Assembly: GCF_035582795.1 (NCBI RefSeq) | Contig: NC_134367.1 | Span: forward strand, 120,366,062 to 120,430,061 | Direction: 5' to 3' | DNA: 64,000 nt | From: Mycteria americana | Lineage: Eukaryota > Chordata > Aves > Ciconiiformes > Ciconiidae | Shown here: piece after piece, positions 47,701 through 61,800 of the stretch | How the letters are laid out: the number at the start of each line of letters is the position of its first letter | How positions within the stretch are numbered: the stretch's first letter is position 1 | Made by a program: the position numbers and the translations under genes | Notes under the pieces: model-generated | The model's database searches: none | What the model saw: the letters and a program-made list of their open reading frames with translations, nothing else | Told to the model about the DNA's origin: nothing

Positions 47701-49488
47701 TCTTTTAGAGATGTGGGGACAAGAACAGTGCACAGTGCAATGTCTGTGACATGGCTTGGAGTAGTCTGTCCTTGCTTTTTGTTCTTTGTGCATTGTTTTG
47801 CTAGATTTTTTTCTTTTTCTCTCTTTTTCTCTCTGATTTGGTACCTGTATTGGAGGAAGGGAAGTCTTTCCTTGCTGGGCACTGAACTATGCCTGGGCTA
47901 GGACAGTGGTCTTGAAAAGGTGCTCTCTTGAAAGGTCTCTTACTACCTAGTAATGTAAGTCTAGGATCCCTGCAGGTAGGTCAAAGTTGCCTTTTGCTTT
48001 TTTCCTGGTCTTTTTTTTCACTGCGGTCTATTCTCATTCTTTGTTCTCTTCTTTCCTTCCCTTATAGTATTCCTTGCTTTTGCGCTTTCACTGCCTTGTC
48101 TCCTATTCTGTGCTAAATTGTGGTGGTGTTTTTTCCCCCACATGTCTCCATTGTCCACATACAGCCACCTACCTGCTGTGGATGCTGGGTAATGTGTCTC
48201 CCAAAAAAGTATACAGACCTTTCAGTAGATGGTCTTTGAAACAGTGTGGAAATATTTACTCTGTCAGCCTGTAATGAAAGACTAGAGAAGTCCTAAATGC
48301 TATCCTCCCACCCTGTGCTGTGTGCTGAGTCTTGAACATGATCCTTAAATCAACTGTTATTGGTGGACTTTTATTTCAGGAAACTTCATGGTTTGTATTG
48401 ACTTTACTTCCAAAACCCTGCTGGCACAGTTTTCAGTAAAATGTTTGCTCTGCATCTGCCTTTGATGTTTGTTGTGCTTGTAGTCCTTGTGTTTTCCAAG
48501 GTGGTTTTCTGGTCCTTCCTGGTTATAAGACTAAAGGGTTTGGCTTAGACTTGAAATGGCAAAACTGAAATGTGAAGACAGTGTTTTAGTGATTTAAAAA
48601 GGTCAGACCTATGAGTCAGGTTCAGGAAAATAAATGTGATTCTACTTCAGTAGCCAGAGCAGGGATTTACTGAATGTCAAGCGAGGAGGGGAATTTGCAT
48701 ATCTATATAAAATGTCGTTATAACAAACCATTATTGGCGTTCATTTCAAAAAGGAGGCTGCACAAAAGCTTGTACCTGCCTTCAGGATGCCATATAGCTA
48801 ATTTCATTATTATAACAAATGCATTTGTAGCTTTTCTTAAAGCTCCATCTACTGGAGATGACCAACTATGAGTGCTTTACTTTACACTGACGAGGGCAGT
48901 CTGGCTGTTAGCAATAGAATATCGTAAAGCTCTAAAAAGTGCACACATGGCATACACAAACAATACATATCTATTTTAGATCTCATCAATCTTTTACCAG
49001 TTGTCTGGTGTGAGAGGGGCGTAGTTCATTTGCTGGCAATAACAGCCACGCTATCGGCACACATCAGAGCCAGACAGTGGGACCTGTAATAGGCGTGTAG
49101 AGCTCTGTCTGCCCACCAGTGGGACTGGGGTCTTTTAATCTCACTTTGCCCTGCGGCTGTGGTTTAAGAGTCCCTGTGGGCCATTTCTTCCTTATCTTTA
49201 TCTAAACTGTGATTCCAACCTGGGCTTTTATTTCTCTCATCATAGCTATCAGTGTTTGTCCATTGCTGTGACCTAATCTAATTTAGACTGCAGTAATGTC
49301 ATTATGGCAATTATTCCTAAGGTGGCTGCGAGGCAATTTTGTACATGCTTATGCCAATGCTGTTTTATCTTTCCAGGCCAGTTGGTGAGCGTTAGCTGTT
49401 TAAATAAGAAGGAATTAAATCCTGTAAATAAATGACAGAAAACAAGACTTTGTTCAATTCTTTATGAATCATTTTCCATCCTCTGCAG
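44787..49488. other. Mostly non-coding; possible linking exon only
   Basis: Apart from the candidate at 46969-47053, no exon could be supported. A region at 45331-45395 consists of imperfect repeats of TTTCTAAATG. Confidence 0.45.
46969..47053 (+). CDS. Candidate linking exon
   Basis: An excellent acceptor (TTATTTTATTTTTTCAG|A) opens a phase-0 frame of 28 codons (including SSFANTEPPCQETR). A weak donor CGAG|GTGTCA leaves phase 1, which would fit exon F upstream and the second acceptor at 49494 downstream. Confidence 0.25.
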
Positions 49489-49546
49489 TGCAGATGTGGA
49501 CTCCTTTGACATGGAAAATTGTAGACTGGGAGCAGAAACCATTCAA
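49489..49546 (+). CDS. Downstream exon H (candidate)
   Basis: The acceptor TTTTCCATCCTCTGCAG|T and donor TTCAA|GTATGT are both good. The open frame is DVDSFDMENCRLGAETIQ and it ends in phase 0. A second AG five bases on (49493) offers an alternative start in another phase, so the upstream partner is not fixed. It joins in phase to the exon at 55759. Confidence 0.45.
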
Positions 49547-52500
49547 GTATGTGTTTTACAGAGGAATGATAGACAAGTTTAGACTCTATAAAGCCTGTGC
49601 CTTTCAGCCATCATTTGTATCCACCACGATGCCATTAAGTATTATGGGGACAAATAAGAATTTCTAAGGTAGTACAAGAAGACCTCAAGAATTCTTACTG
49701 ACCAACATACAGACTGATACCAGGTCAGGATGGGGCTGTCTTTGGGTAGGCAGATGCTACTGGCTCTGTAAAGCTACAAAATACAGTGCAGACATGGCTG
49801 AAAAGCTGATCCTTGCTTTGGGTTCCTCCTTAATGGGTGCTTCCCTGGGCTCCCCCGTTCCGTAAATAGGTTTTTATTGTGTATGTAGTGTGAAGTTTCT
49901 TCTGTGCTCGAAGCTTTCTTTTGTAGCCCTACTCATCTTTTTCAAAAACATTATCTCTGTTCCTCACCCCTTGGAGTCATCAGTGGAAGTGGATCTGTCC
50001 TGGAGCAACTGTTTGCCACATGTTGGCAGTCAACTGATGCTGCTGGAGGGAGCAGAGTGTTTACTGAAGTTAATAGTCCCCTGTAAAACCAAGGTCCACT
50101 CAAGATGGCTGCCTTCACTACACTGAGCTCCCATATGAAACAAATTTGTCTATAAATTATCTTTAGTTGGGCTCCATAACCTTCAGGGAAACGCTGTGTT
50201 AACAGGTCTGTGTGGCATCTGGTATGTCTCTGAGTAGCCAGCATGGAAGCCATGGCCTAGGACAATATTTCAGCAAGTAAATATCATTCCTTGTCTAGTT
50301 CTTCAAGAGCATGACTCCAAGATGCACTAATGCCCTTGATACCAGTTTCACACACTGCTGTTGGTGCTCTTCCATGCTTGGCTCTTCCACGTATGGCTGC
50401 AAGGGATTTACTGAATGCTTCAGAGCAGTGGAGTGTGGCCTGCCATGGCATGAGCCTCTGGCTTGTCACAAGCAGGGAGACAGTGGTTAGAAATTCTTAT
50501 TTTCCTGTGACAGTTATTTTAGTGCAAAGCTGTAATATAAATTCTTCAAGTTCCATTAGATTTTTATAAAATATAGAAATGCCTTGTTTTGACTCATCAG
50601 CTCAATCTTGCCCAGGGACTGTTTCTACTGCCTGCTTCTCATTCAGGTGCTGGCTTTGAGCAAGCAGCGGGAGCCATTTCCTTCACGTGATTAGAATCGA
50701 AAGCACAGGTTGCTCTTGCAGAGATCCTCATCTGCTTCATTGCCTGACTCTGTTCCCTTCAGCAATATTATGGCTCTGTGCAAGCGTGCTGAAATGCCAG
50801 TAGAAAGGATATGGATTGAATGAAAGTGTAGGATTCAGGAAAGGGGAAGAGGAAATTAAAGTGTCTGATGTTGAAGGAGAGGCCAGGAATCCTGTGCAAA
50901 ATGGGTTTTGTTGTTTAATCTCTGACTAATGGGTTTTGATTCATTTTGTCATTATTTCGAAGCTGAGGAGCTCTAGGAACAATCACTGATGTAATTGTGA
51001 GGCTGGAAGGATATGGGAAGACAGATAGCAATGGCAGTGATGGAGAGAATATTTTACACGTGTGAGAGCTGGGCAGCATTCCCTCTTTACCTGTCACCTT
51101 GGGTTACCATTTTAACTGCAGTACATTTCCTCTTTTTCAGACAAGTCATATTTTTATATGCTGAATTCCCAGATAACCTTCTATAGCTGTACTTCTTACC
51201 ATTGAGAAGTGACTATTGATTAGTGTGTTCATGTTGTTTGGATCTAGGTATCCAAAATGTATTTCACCAAGCAAAATGCAGAGAGCTGAATGTCCTCTGT
51301 TTTCCTGATGTAGCGGTGAATTTCGGTGCCACTGGTGTGCAGCGGAAGGACACAATCATCATTTTTTCTCCCTGGCTTCTTTGCAGAGTCTGGAGGAAGG
51401 CCGTGCTGCAGGAAGACAGATTTTCCTTCTCTGCTGCGTTTTTTCCCAACTTTGAGAATCTCTCTTCAGAGACCCATAGGAGAGGATTTCATAAAGTGAC
51501 CCTTCTTTACAACACCAAAGCTTTGACAGGATTTCCCCATGATCTGATGTACAGAGGCAGTGACACTTGAGAGCAGATCCCGGAGGTGAACTTGTGCTGG
51601 ATTGGGAGCTGCCCCCTCCCCACAGCAGACTGAATGTCTGCTTCCCCTCATATCTTCTTTCTGATGTGAAATCCAGGAAGTGCTCCATCCGCAATGCTGT
51701 GTTCCTGTAAAAGACGGGTTGGGTTTTTCACACTGGTATGTGTCTAAACAAGGATAATATGAACCACATTTCAATGTATGTCTGAGCAGCGAGTGGTCTA
51801 TGTTTGAAACATTGAGAGGCAAAGAAAGAAGTTCACTTTTTCTGCTCCTGTGGAGAAAAAGGGTTGGCTTCCTTTTTTTAAAAAAAACCAAAACCTCTAG
51901 GATGTATTTTTAGCTTTAAAATCATGCAAGAAGTTTGTATTAGAAGATTCACAGACATGAGAGTTACACGAGGGGCAAAGACCACAGAGAAGAATGGGAG
52001 CACAAAAGGGTTGGACTATAGCTCCTGCAGACCCTGCTGTAGGGTGTCCAGATTAGACTTGTGCCATTTTTAGTTCTGCTTTTAAAGAAGAGAAGCATCT
52101 TTTGTAGGAAACAATTTCAGTGGAACTCCAATTTTCCTAAACAGCTGGAGAGGAGAAGCTACAAAGCAGTCATGAGGCTTGTAAGCCAGGCTATGCATTT
52201 TTATAATAAAGTGCTACAATAATACAGTAATAGCAGCTGTGAAACATGCTGGTGTATGCATGAATGTTTCCAGTCACTTTGGAGTACAAGAACAGCTGAA
52301 ACATCTCCACAAAATACTTTTTTTTTTCTTGAAGAAAAATGAAAATGCATGCCATGAATCCTTAAGTAATTGAAATAACTGGAGAAAGCTGTATAGGAGT
52401 GTGACTGTTCGAGTGTGACTGTTCCTGTTACCTGGACACTCGTTCATGGCATCTTTTCATCAGTGTTAGATTCTTTCATGTGGGGCTCCCAAGATGTTGG

Positions 52501-55500
52501 CTCCTTTCTTGTGTAATAAGGCTGCTCTTTGCAGCTTGGTATTATGGTCTTGTTGTAGTGCAGGTACTGCAAAAATGACCCAAGATGTATATATCTCTGT
52601 TGAGCAGCCAGTAAGTGGCAAAACATGAAATGCCTGTGATAACCTTGTTATGTAAAACCATCATTACCCTTCCCTGCTGTCTGCAGAGCATTCCTTGGTG
52701 TCTCAGCTTGTCAGCTGCATCACACATGTGTGGGCAGTAAAGATCTGTGAAAATGGCTTAAAAATCCCAATTTAAATCATGAACGATGTCTGGCTAGGAC
52801 AGAACAATGAAAAATGGCAAATTGGCTTGGAAAGCCATGCTGAGGCCATCCTGTGCCAGCCCACCAGGATATTTCTTTGATAGCCTGGCACTGTGTGTGT
52901 CACCCAGGTTAGCATGGGCATTTGGGGAAGCAGTATAGCTGCATTGGCCTGAAATGCAGCTGTACTCAAGGCAGAGAACCCAGGTAACAAAGCTACAGAG
53001 CTTCCAGTAAACCCTGAGCTTCACACATTTAATCAGATGCTCTGGGGCATATCACCTCCAGTCCAGTTGTGATCAGTGTTTGTAGTTTAGATGGAGATTT
53101 GATACTCTGGTGATATAACACATACATAAGAAATGTGACTCCTCAAGTCTCTTTAAAAGCTCTTGTTTCCCTGTTTGTTCTTTTACATACACTGTTTTGC
53201 TGGCAGTAGCTTTAATTTAAGTTTTAGTTTTTATTTCAATTTTTCAATTCAATTTTTGAATTTTTCAATTAAAAAAAACTTCAATTTTAGTTTGCATCAT
53301 GCCACATGTTGGAGCATGTTTGTACATGAGTGTTCCTCCCACTCTGATGGTGCTTTTATGTAATTCATTGTAGTTACTGCTAAGATAGCAGACAGACCCC
53401 TGGAGCTGCATAAATAATCAGAGAATGTTATTTTATTACCAATTTGCAGGGATAGCTTATGTGAGCAACCTGTGCCAGAGCACTTTGTGCTGAAATACTG
53501 ATGTCTCTTGAGTGTGTCTGAATGTCACTGAGATAAGGTACATGAGCCTGTATGAAGTACCTGCATGGCCTAATCAGTGAACTTGTACAGTAATGAAGGT
53601 TGTTCATTACTCTATTAGCAAGATTTTTACTCTTTTTTTTTTTCCTGGTCTGATTCTAAAAGTAGGGGATTTGCCTTGTAATTTGTCAGATTCACCTGTC
53701 CTGTTACACAAAACACCTCGGAGGACCCTCAGAGGCCTAAATTCTCTGTATGAAGTTCAGCCTCTTCAGGGCATCTGTTACACCAATGATCATTTATGCA
53801 CAGCCTGACTTTCTCGTTTTCACTGGGAGGCTTTGTCTACGCATATCTCTCTATCATTCAAACCCTTCCTCAGACATATAGCATGACTATGTGCTAGAAA
53901 AATGATCTAGAGTTTATTGGACCCAAAAGGCTCTGCACTGACAGTTGTCATTGAAGTGCAGCAAGTGAAAATAAGATACATCCACCCTGGTTGCCATGGT
54001 CTCTTACTGCTTCTGAATATATTCCCGGACTTTGAAGCTTCTTTGAAGCTGCTGTGAATTGGCAACAGAGAAACACATCTCGGGAAATCCTCTGTGGCTG
54101 GTGGCAGGGAGGAGGAGAAAAAAAGGATGCTGGTGCTGTTGAAACGAGAAGCTGTATTCCTTCCTGTGCTCCCAGGACTCTGCTTAGTGTAAAGGCCAGA
54201 CTTACTGCTGTGAGAGGATGCAACTTGTTCCTACCCAATTCTGCCATGGCAAATTTGGAGTAAGAGCTGAGCAGGAGGCTGTGGGCAGGGATGCCTTTGT
54301 TTCCTGTGCATGAGTAGAGCTTACGGTGGATCCAGTGCCTGGAGCGTTGCAGGGGATGCTCTGTAGCTGTGTGATGTGGTAGGACATATCACTACTGCCT
54401 GGACAGCCATTACCATCTTCTGATTGGAAGTCCCTGCTCTCTGCAGTGATGTGGCCTGGATTAATCCTAGGTTTGTGGGGATCATTGTGGAGTTTTTTCC
54501 TGGTTTTCTGTGGTTATTTAGTCCCTGCCTTTGCATTCATATGCTGCTCCCAAAGTCTCCTTGCTTCCCCTTTGTAACGTTTGGCTTGCACCACACCACA
54601 TGGATTGGGTCCAGATGAAACATTCCTAAAGCCTCCCAGCTCAGGCACCTATGGCAAAAATAAATGATGTAAGTGGGGGATCTGGTGCTGGATTTAAACT
54701 AGTTCTCTGTGTGTCTTAATTCGGGCCTCAATTTTTTTGCCTGTTTCTCTGGTTTACTTTACTGAGCTCATTGGTGTGCAGCTGATGAGGCTGCAGCATA
54801 AAAGCACAAAAAATAGTGACTCATAACCCTTTAGTAGCAGACTGCGAGTATAAAATACAAAACGCTTTCATCATCCACAATATTTTTTTAAACAAAACAA
54901 CATAGGCCAGTGATTCAGCATCAGTGTGGGTTATAGTACATGAAGTTTTATCCTGGAGCCCTCCTGCGTCTGATTTCTTCCTTCATTTCATGAGTTTAAC
55001 AACCCTCCATCCCCCTTCCTTCTTGGTGTTGCATGCTGTAGATTTCATAGTAGCTGAGCCCCTTGGCTGGCTTACGCATGCACATATATATTCCTATAAA
55101 ATCTTCTCCACAGACAGATGGAATGCTGTCAGGCTGAGCAGTGCTTCTGTGTTTACAGTGAGCCTCCACACTAAGGTTATATGTGAAGGGTAGCAGGCAG
55201 CTGTTTTTTTATTGCCGTAATAAGCACTGGCAAGCAAATGACAATATTTTGTGCTATGTGCTGCTTGCTGTTCTTTTCAGCATGTTGAGGGATTTCTAGC
55301 TGTGCTCTGTTTATGTCCGTTCCTGGGTAGAGGTGAGAGCAAGTGGCAGCTTGAGTTTTGCAAGTTGACTGTATTTTATAATGCCTATGTTACAGAGATC
55401 GTCTTATTCCAAAAGTTATTTTGGGTTTGTCAAGAAAGTAAGCCCTTTGAATTCCTACCTTCCATAAATGCCCACAGACTATTTTATACATCTCTAAGTA

Positions 55501-55758
55501 ATAATATGATGCATGCTAGTACTAAAGGAGGTCCCAGCTTTTTACAGGCTGTGATGCCTGACAGGAAGAGGGTTTTTTTTAAAATCTGAAAAGATCAGAC
55601 AAAAAGAACCAGAAAAAAGTAAGCATGGGAAAGCAGGCAAGTACGCTATAACATCTTCTAGATAAATTGGGACTTTGGCACTGCCATAGTGGTCCATTTT
55701 ATATGCATACTTCTATCTCAAAGAATTATGCAAAATTTGTTTTTGTTTTTTTTTAAAG
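49547..55758. other. No gene seen
   Basis: This is probably intronic sequence. It includes a 14-bp tandem duplication (GAGTGTGACTGTTC) near 52398-52426 and a T/A-rich patch at 53210-53290. No further supported exon was found. Confidence 0.45.
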
Positions 55759-55877
55759 TTAAATCCAGAAAATATTACTGATCTAGAGAAGAATCTGGAT
55801 GTTGATTCTGCATGTGTTGGAAGACGAGGAAAAGGAAGAGTAGTAGAATCAAAATCAAGCACTTCCTTACGCAGCAG
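55759..55877 (+). CDS. Downstream exon I (candidate)
   Basis: A long pyrimidine tract (GTTTTTGTTTTTTTTTAAAG|T) precedes 39 open codons (LNPENITDLEKNLDVDS, then GRRGKGRVVESKSSTS), and the donor AGCAG|GTAATT is strong. It starts in phase 0 and ends in phase 2. The content is hydrophilic, with an acidic part and then a basic part. The splice signals on both sides make this one of the better exon calls in the second half. Confidence 0.55.
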
Positions 55878-58800
55878 GTAATTAGATTATAAAACTCAGT
55901 CCTACAGGAAATTATTGAGGCTAAGAGTTTAGCAGTATTAAAAAAGAGGATTATACACTGATTTGGATAATAAGAACAAGCTAAGTCAATAGTTCTTGCT
56001 GACACAAATGTTGCTGAGATACTGGATACATAGGGTGGTGTTTCAAGACTTGTATTAATTGCTGCCTAATTTCAAGTGTCAGATCACACCTACATATCCC
56101 CATTACCACATCTCCCTGTTGTCACCTAGAACAGACCAGAAGTGGAGGGACGTACTAGACTAGATATACTTCTGATCTGATCCTGCCTGGCACCTCTTTC
56201 CTTTCCCCTTTAGAAAAGAGGAAGAGATATTCCCATTCTGCAGATGGCAAAACTGATACCAATGCTTTAATGGGTACAACTCTTGCCTTCAATAGTCTGT
56301 ACCTTGTAAGTTCTGTTACTTGAAAATAAATCCTTGGATAACCTGCCCGAAAGCAGAAGCAGGAGGGAAACTGAAGTAAGGGCGTATTTGGAGTAGAGAA
56401 GCAGGCAATGGAGGATTGGAAGAGAAGACAAACATTTTTTTGGTCCACAGCTTCGCTTATATTTGTGCATGAGTAAATTTACAGTGATATTTTACTTTGT
56501 TAATGGATAACCCACAGATAGCATACATCAAAAATACAGTAACTTGTACAGACCTAAGGAATACTCACCCTTAATATGCTGACCTGGTGCCTAGCCCCAA
56601 GTCTTTCTGTATTCTTCATAGTATAAACTTACTCTGAATTTAATGATTTAAGCAGTTCTGGTCTATAAAGATTGCAGAGAGATATATCATCTTTACTGCT
56701 GGCCGTCATGTGGCACAAGCGGGATCTGTTTCATGATATCTTATAATCTGTAAGTAATTTCTTGAAGGGGTGAACTTTCTACTAAAGTGCTGAGTTGAAG
56801 CAGAACCTGATTTACAGAGGTACCATCTGCAATCCCTGCTGAATTTAACATTGCTCTACATTGCTTCTTCTCTGGATGTCTAATGAGGTTATTCCTAGGT
56901 TAATTTTTCTCCTGATGCAGTTTTAATTAAAATATAATGAAGGCAACAGAAGATGCAAAATAAAATAACTTGAGAAAATCCATTTCATGCTGCACCAGTG
57001 CTTTGTGGTAGGATGTTTGCTATTGCTGCTAATTATTATTTTATATGAGGCGCTTGTCTAATAGTATGTGTGCGTGTGTGAATCATCTGCAGAGCCTGTG
57101 GCAGCATTCCAGAAGTGAAGTTAGCTCCAGTGGCTGAGTCACTGAGTTTGCGCCAGTGGGTTTCATTCCTGTGTTAGATTGAGTATGAGGAAATATTAGT
57201 ATTCTTCAGCCCAGCAATCTTGGAATATAAAGGGAAATATTTTTGCATTGTTAAGAAATCATGTATTGCTGTTAGCTCTTAACAGTCTGCTGATATGGAG
57301 CTAGTAATTTACTCCCGATGAGGACCTAGTTCTGAATCTTTTTCTCTTAAGAAGAGGAATCATTCTTTAATAGAGGATGAAAGCAAAAATGAGGTTGAAG
57401 GTTGGTTCTGATATTCAGAATGTAAGCATCATGCTCAATAATTAGCAGCTGTGAAATGCATACCCACCAGGATGTGTTAAACCATGTGGGGAAAGAGGGC
57501 AAACATGCGTTGTTGGCAAATGTGATTCTTCACACAGAAAACAAAATGCTGGTTTTGCCCGTGCTCTTCCCACACACATGCACAAAATATTCAGTCACTT
57601 AAATTCTTCATGACTTCTCTCATATTAACAATACCTAGCAATGAAATATTTGTAGATGAACCTTCCTGTTCAATTATGGATTAGTCAACTGCTATCTCTA
57701 CAGCATGCTGAAGAGCTGGTCATAGAATGAGGTGATATAAAACCTAATAGTATCTTTCAGGCAATAATCCACCTTTAAAACTGCATGTGGCTGGTTTTAA
57801 CACTTCAGACTAGTAACCTGCTTTGTTATATCCTTAGTTTGCCAAAATCTTCCTCCCTGTAGCACAGAACAAAACCACTGTGCTATTTCTAGATGCCAAT
57901 GTCTAACTTGAAGTGTTGCAAGTCGGTGCTTTCTGGGATCATTTCTGGGTCTCCACACTCTTGATCGTCCTGTTAAGAAAATAAACAACAAACCAGTCTA
58001 GCCACTTCTTAAGAGTAAGATTATTTCAGAAGGAAATCCTTTTGAAAGGATCTGGCAGGAGTCTCTGCTGCCAGTTCACCTTTTCTCAGCTGTGCACTAA
58101 AAACAGAATTAGCCTTTCCAGAGTGGTACTAAATGAATGTGTAGTGGTCAAACTTAGCGAAATTCTCCGTGCAGCTAAGCCATGGAAAGGAATGCAGTAT
58201 TACAGAGCTGTACTGCTGCAAGTAGGGGCAAATTTGGCCTCCTTAGAAATATTACAATTCTATGTGCCTCAAGATCCTGCTCATCTTGGAGTAGATATTG
58301 GTAAGACCAGAGTGATCCCAAGACAATTGGGTGGCCAAATTTGAGAGAAGATGGAAAGCTCGGTTTGATTCAGCAGCCTTAGTGAAGGGATTTACTCTGA
58401 ATTTTCCAAGCTTTTTGAAGCCCTGCCAGGCAATAGCTGGGCCCGCCCTTTCTCCTCGCCTCTTGAACAGACCTCCATTGCTTTTCTCAGCCAGCAAGTT
58501 ATTGGCTTGTTGCAGAAATCTAGTTCCTTCCCTTGATTATTGCATGAGAAAGTAATCAGGCTTCGCTGCTGTTTTGGAAGCTGTTACATCTGATAATGTG
58601 TCTGGGGTTTTCCTTTTGCAAAACGCTGTTTACTGCTAATTTGAAAACAGGTTTTTTCTGCTGCTCTCTGAGGAACCAATGTGTTCCTATGGATTTTACT
58701 TCTCTTCTGGACACTATAAAAATATCCCTAATAGCTCCTGCTTTAGTGACTAATGAATGAGCAACAGAAATGGCCTGTTGCTTGAAACTTAGGTGGAGAG

Positions 58801-61800
58801 TTTGGATGTGTATCTGAATACCCCTGTGCCTTGGGTCCAATATTGTGTTTCCACCTGTGATGAAAGAAGAGAGCAAGCAATGAAGCAGAAGCAGAGCCCA
58901 TCTTCTTCAGGGGTGCAGGGACCAGACAAGGACTGAAGCTTTGGGTGAACGCTGCAGGCACCCCACTGCTCTGCTTGGACAGCTTACTGCTGCATACAGT
59001 ACCTGCCAGGCTTTCCCTCTCTGCGCCTTTCCTCCCTTGCACAAAGAGGAGTAATGCTGTTAGAATAAACACTGTAGGGACTATAGAGTGTATATCATTG
59101 GAAATAGTAATATATCAACTGTCAACTCAGTACTCTAGATGGTCACCTACCTAGAACACTTTACTTGGAGTCCAGTTATTGAGGAATAATGCATCTGGAA
59201 GGGCATATTGCCCTTACCTGTGGCAGGCTTCAGCAAGCCTTTGCTTTGATAGCAAGGCTGCGACAGTGAGAGGAACCAAAATGGGAAAGGAGATGGTGTG
59301 CCAAGTAGCACCCTTTGGTCTCTGCTTCCTCTTCTCATGGTTGGACCATGACCATGGGTCTGGATGCTGCTTGGTCTTGCCAGATAGGTGTTACCCACAC
59401 CTAATTAGGCAAGAGCTAAACTACTTATGGAACTTAAATAGTATCTAGAACTATGGCTGGTTGGTGATAACTCACTAAAATTGTAATATAATTGTCTCTG
59501 TCTCTTCTTGCTGCTGTTAGTAATCTGGAGAAGAGGTTAATGTTCTCAGTTCTGCATCTGTTAGAATATCATCTACGTGACACTGTTGATTTAACTCTTG
59601 CTTTGTCCTTTTCCATAACACGTTGCCCAAAACCATGTTTGTTTTTCCTCTGGGAGTGTTTGCGGGAATTCTCTGGTTTCATTAATGTTCATATGAATAT
59701 TCCCTAAGGCTCAGTGCGGTCTTTGAAAAATATCACTGTCCCAAATGTGCTTTGGTGCATGTTAAGTCCTGCTTAAAGGCAAAAAACCTAAGACAAAGGA
59801 GATGCAATAAACCATCTGTTGTGCCTTGGCTATACCTTGATACAAAGAGCACTCTTGGGGCTGGATGACATACAGCATGTGACACCCTGCAGGGCGTGTG
59901 CATCCAAAGGAGAGCACGGAAGCGAGTACTGATCACTTTATTTTGTACGGTGTCTTAGTCTGCAGATGCCTCCCGAAATCATACTGCTCAGGGCTCATTA
60001 GAGAAGACTTGACATGGATGGTATAGTTCATTCAGTGGATTAATTTGAATAGATAAAACCTATCTGTGTGGAGCTCCAGGCGCTAAATGCACGGCATATG
60101 AGTGCTGGAGGAGGGGCATGGGTATGGGTGCTTGGAGAAGAGTTCAAGTCTTGCTTGGGAGATGACTAGGTTTCTCAGAAGCAGCCGTTAACTCATTTGG
60201 TGGTCACACACAGCTAATGCTTTTGATTGTCAAAACTGTGGAAACCTGCCTTGAGCCTTGGACCTTTAAATGATGGTGAGGGCAAATGGGTTTGAAATAT
60301 ACTTCAGATTTTTATGTGGGTTGATTGACAGATGCTATATTGGTAATATTGATAACCTGTTGGCCTGAGGCAGGAGAAAGAGGAATGCAGGTTTTTTCCC
60401 ATCTACTGATTAAGTAGCCCTTTGCCTTAAATTTAGTTGAACTCCTCACGACTGTATCAAGAATGAACATGGACTTTTTGGCTAAAAGTATCTTTGGGAA
60501 AGCTGTCCAAAAGAGGATTCCTCTGCTTTTCTGGAGACTCCAGTTGTAATTCTGCCCACTAAGGCTTTTTTCTTCATAGTCAACTCTTGTGCTGACCCTA
60601 TGACTAGTTCCTTGGCTGGGAGCTGGAGTGCTTCCCACACCTCAGGGGCTTTGAGTTGCTTGTGGGTCTGCCCAGTGTCAAAGCCAGCCAAATAACCCTG
60701 AGCTGGTCTAATAGTCCATCGTAAAACAGATCCTGGTGAGCTGGGGCACGATGTTGCCCCGTGTGAAACGCAGCACGGAGTACACTGAGAACAGGAGAAT
60801 CTTAGCACAGTCCAGGTCAGAGAGGCAGCAAATCCGAGGGGAGTAAGGGCTCTGCCAGATGACGCGTGAGTGTGACAGCGAGCCGGCAACCCGGTTGGGT
60901 TGCAGCCAGCCATTTAAATGCTGCAACCTAAATTTAAAAGCTTGTGTGGTTAAATAGCTTGTGAGGCAGGTGATCTGGGGGAGGGAGCCTGGATCAGTGT
61001 TTTGGAGGCTCAAGTTCGCAGTCCTGTCTGATGACTTAAGCTGTGGCCTTACTTTATGCTGGCCTCTGTGTCTCCCCATCTCTTTGACTGCCAGCTCTTT
61101 AGTGCAGTCTGCTTTGCTGTTACTGGAAGAAGCCCTCAGCCCAGTCCCATTGCCAAGGTGGCCAGTGTGGAAGCACTGCAAAGTCTAGTGGCTGCTGGGG
61201 AAAGACTTGAGACCCAGGTTAGGATGGGCTGGGTTAGTGCCATGAATGTCTGCACTGATCCACACTTACTGTGTGATGATACTGCACTTTTCTCCTCCCC
61301 TGCTACTCCTGAGCATGCAGAGAGTAGGATATCAGTGCTATAGTCTGCAGTGATCTGAGAAGCAGCATTGGGAAAGTTGATACAAAGATGTTGGCATCTC
61401 TTGCTAAACACTTTTTCAAGTCTGTGGATTTACGGTATAACAGAATATTGTTACCTAGATGCTCTGCTCTTTGGGTAATATTGCAGAATGAAACAGCACA
61501 TTAGCTGTAAGAGAGTATTTTATTAAAATACATCTTAGCTTGTTTCCAGGCAAAAAACTTTAAAATATTCTCCCTTTCTTATGTGCTCAGTAATCTGTTC
61601 ATCTGTTTTCAGTCATCTTTTTAATATTTTTACAAAACTAGGGAGTGTGGGTTTTTTTTTTTTTAAAGGAAATTAAACTCTGTTTTCAGCTAGGGAGCTT
61701 TTATTAGACTTAGTTTGTAGCATGTCTCTCCACGTCAGGAGATCCTGATACTGGGCTGTAATTGAGTTTTGCATTCTGTCTGAGCAGGGTTCATCTCAAA

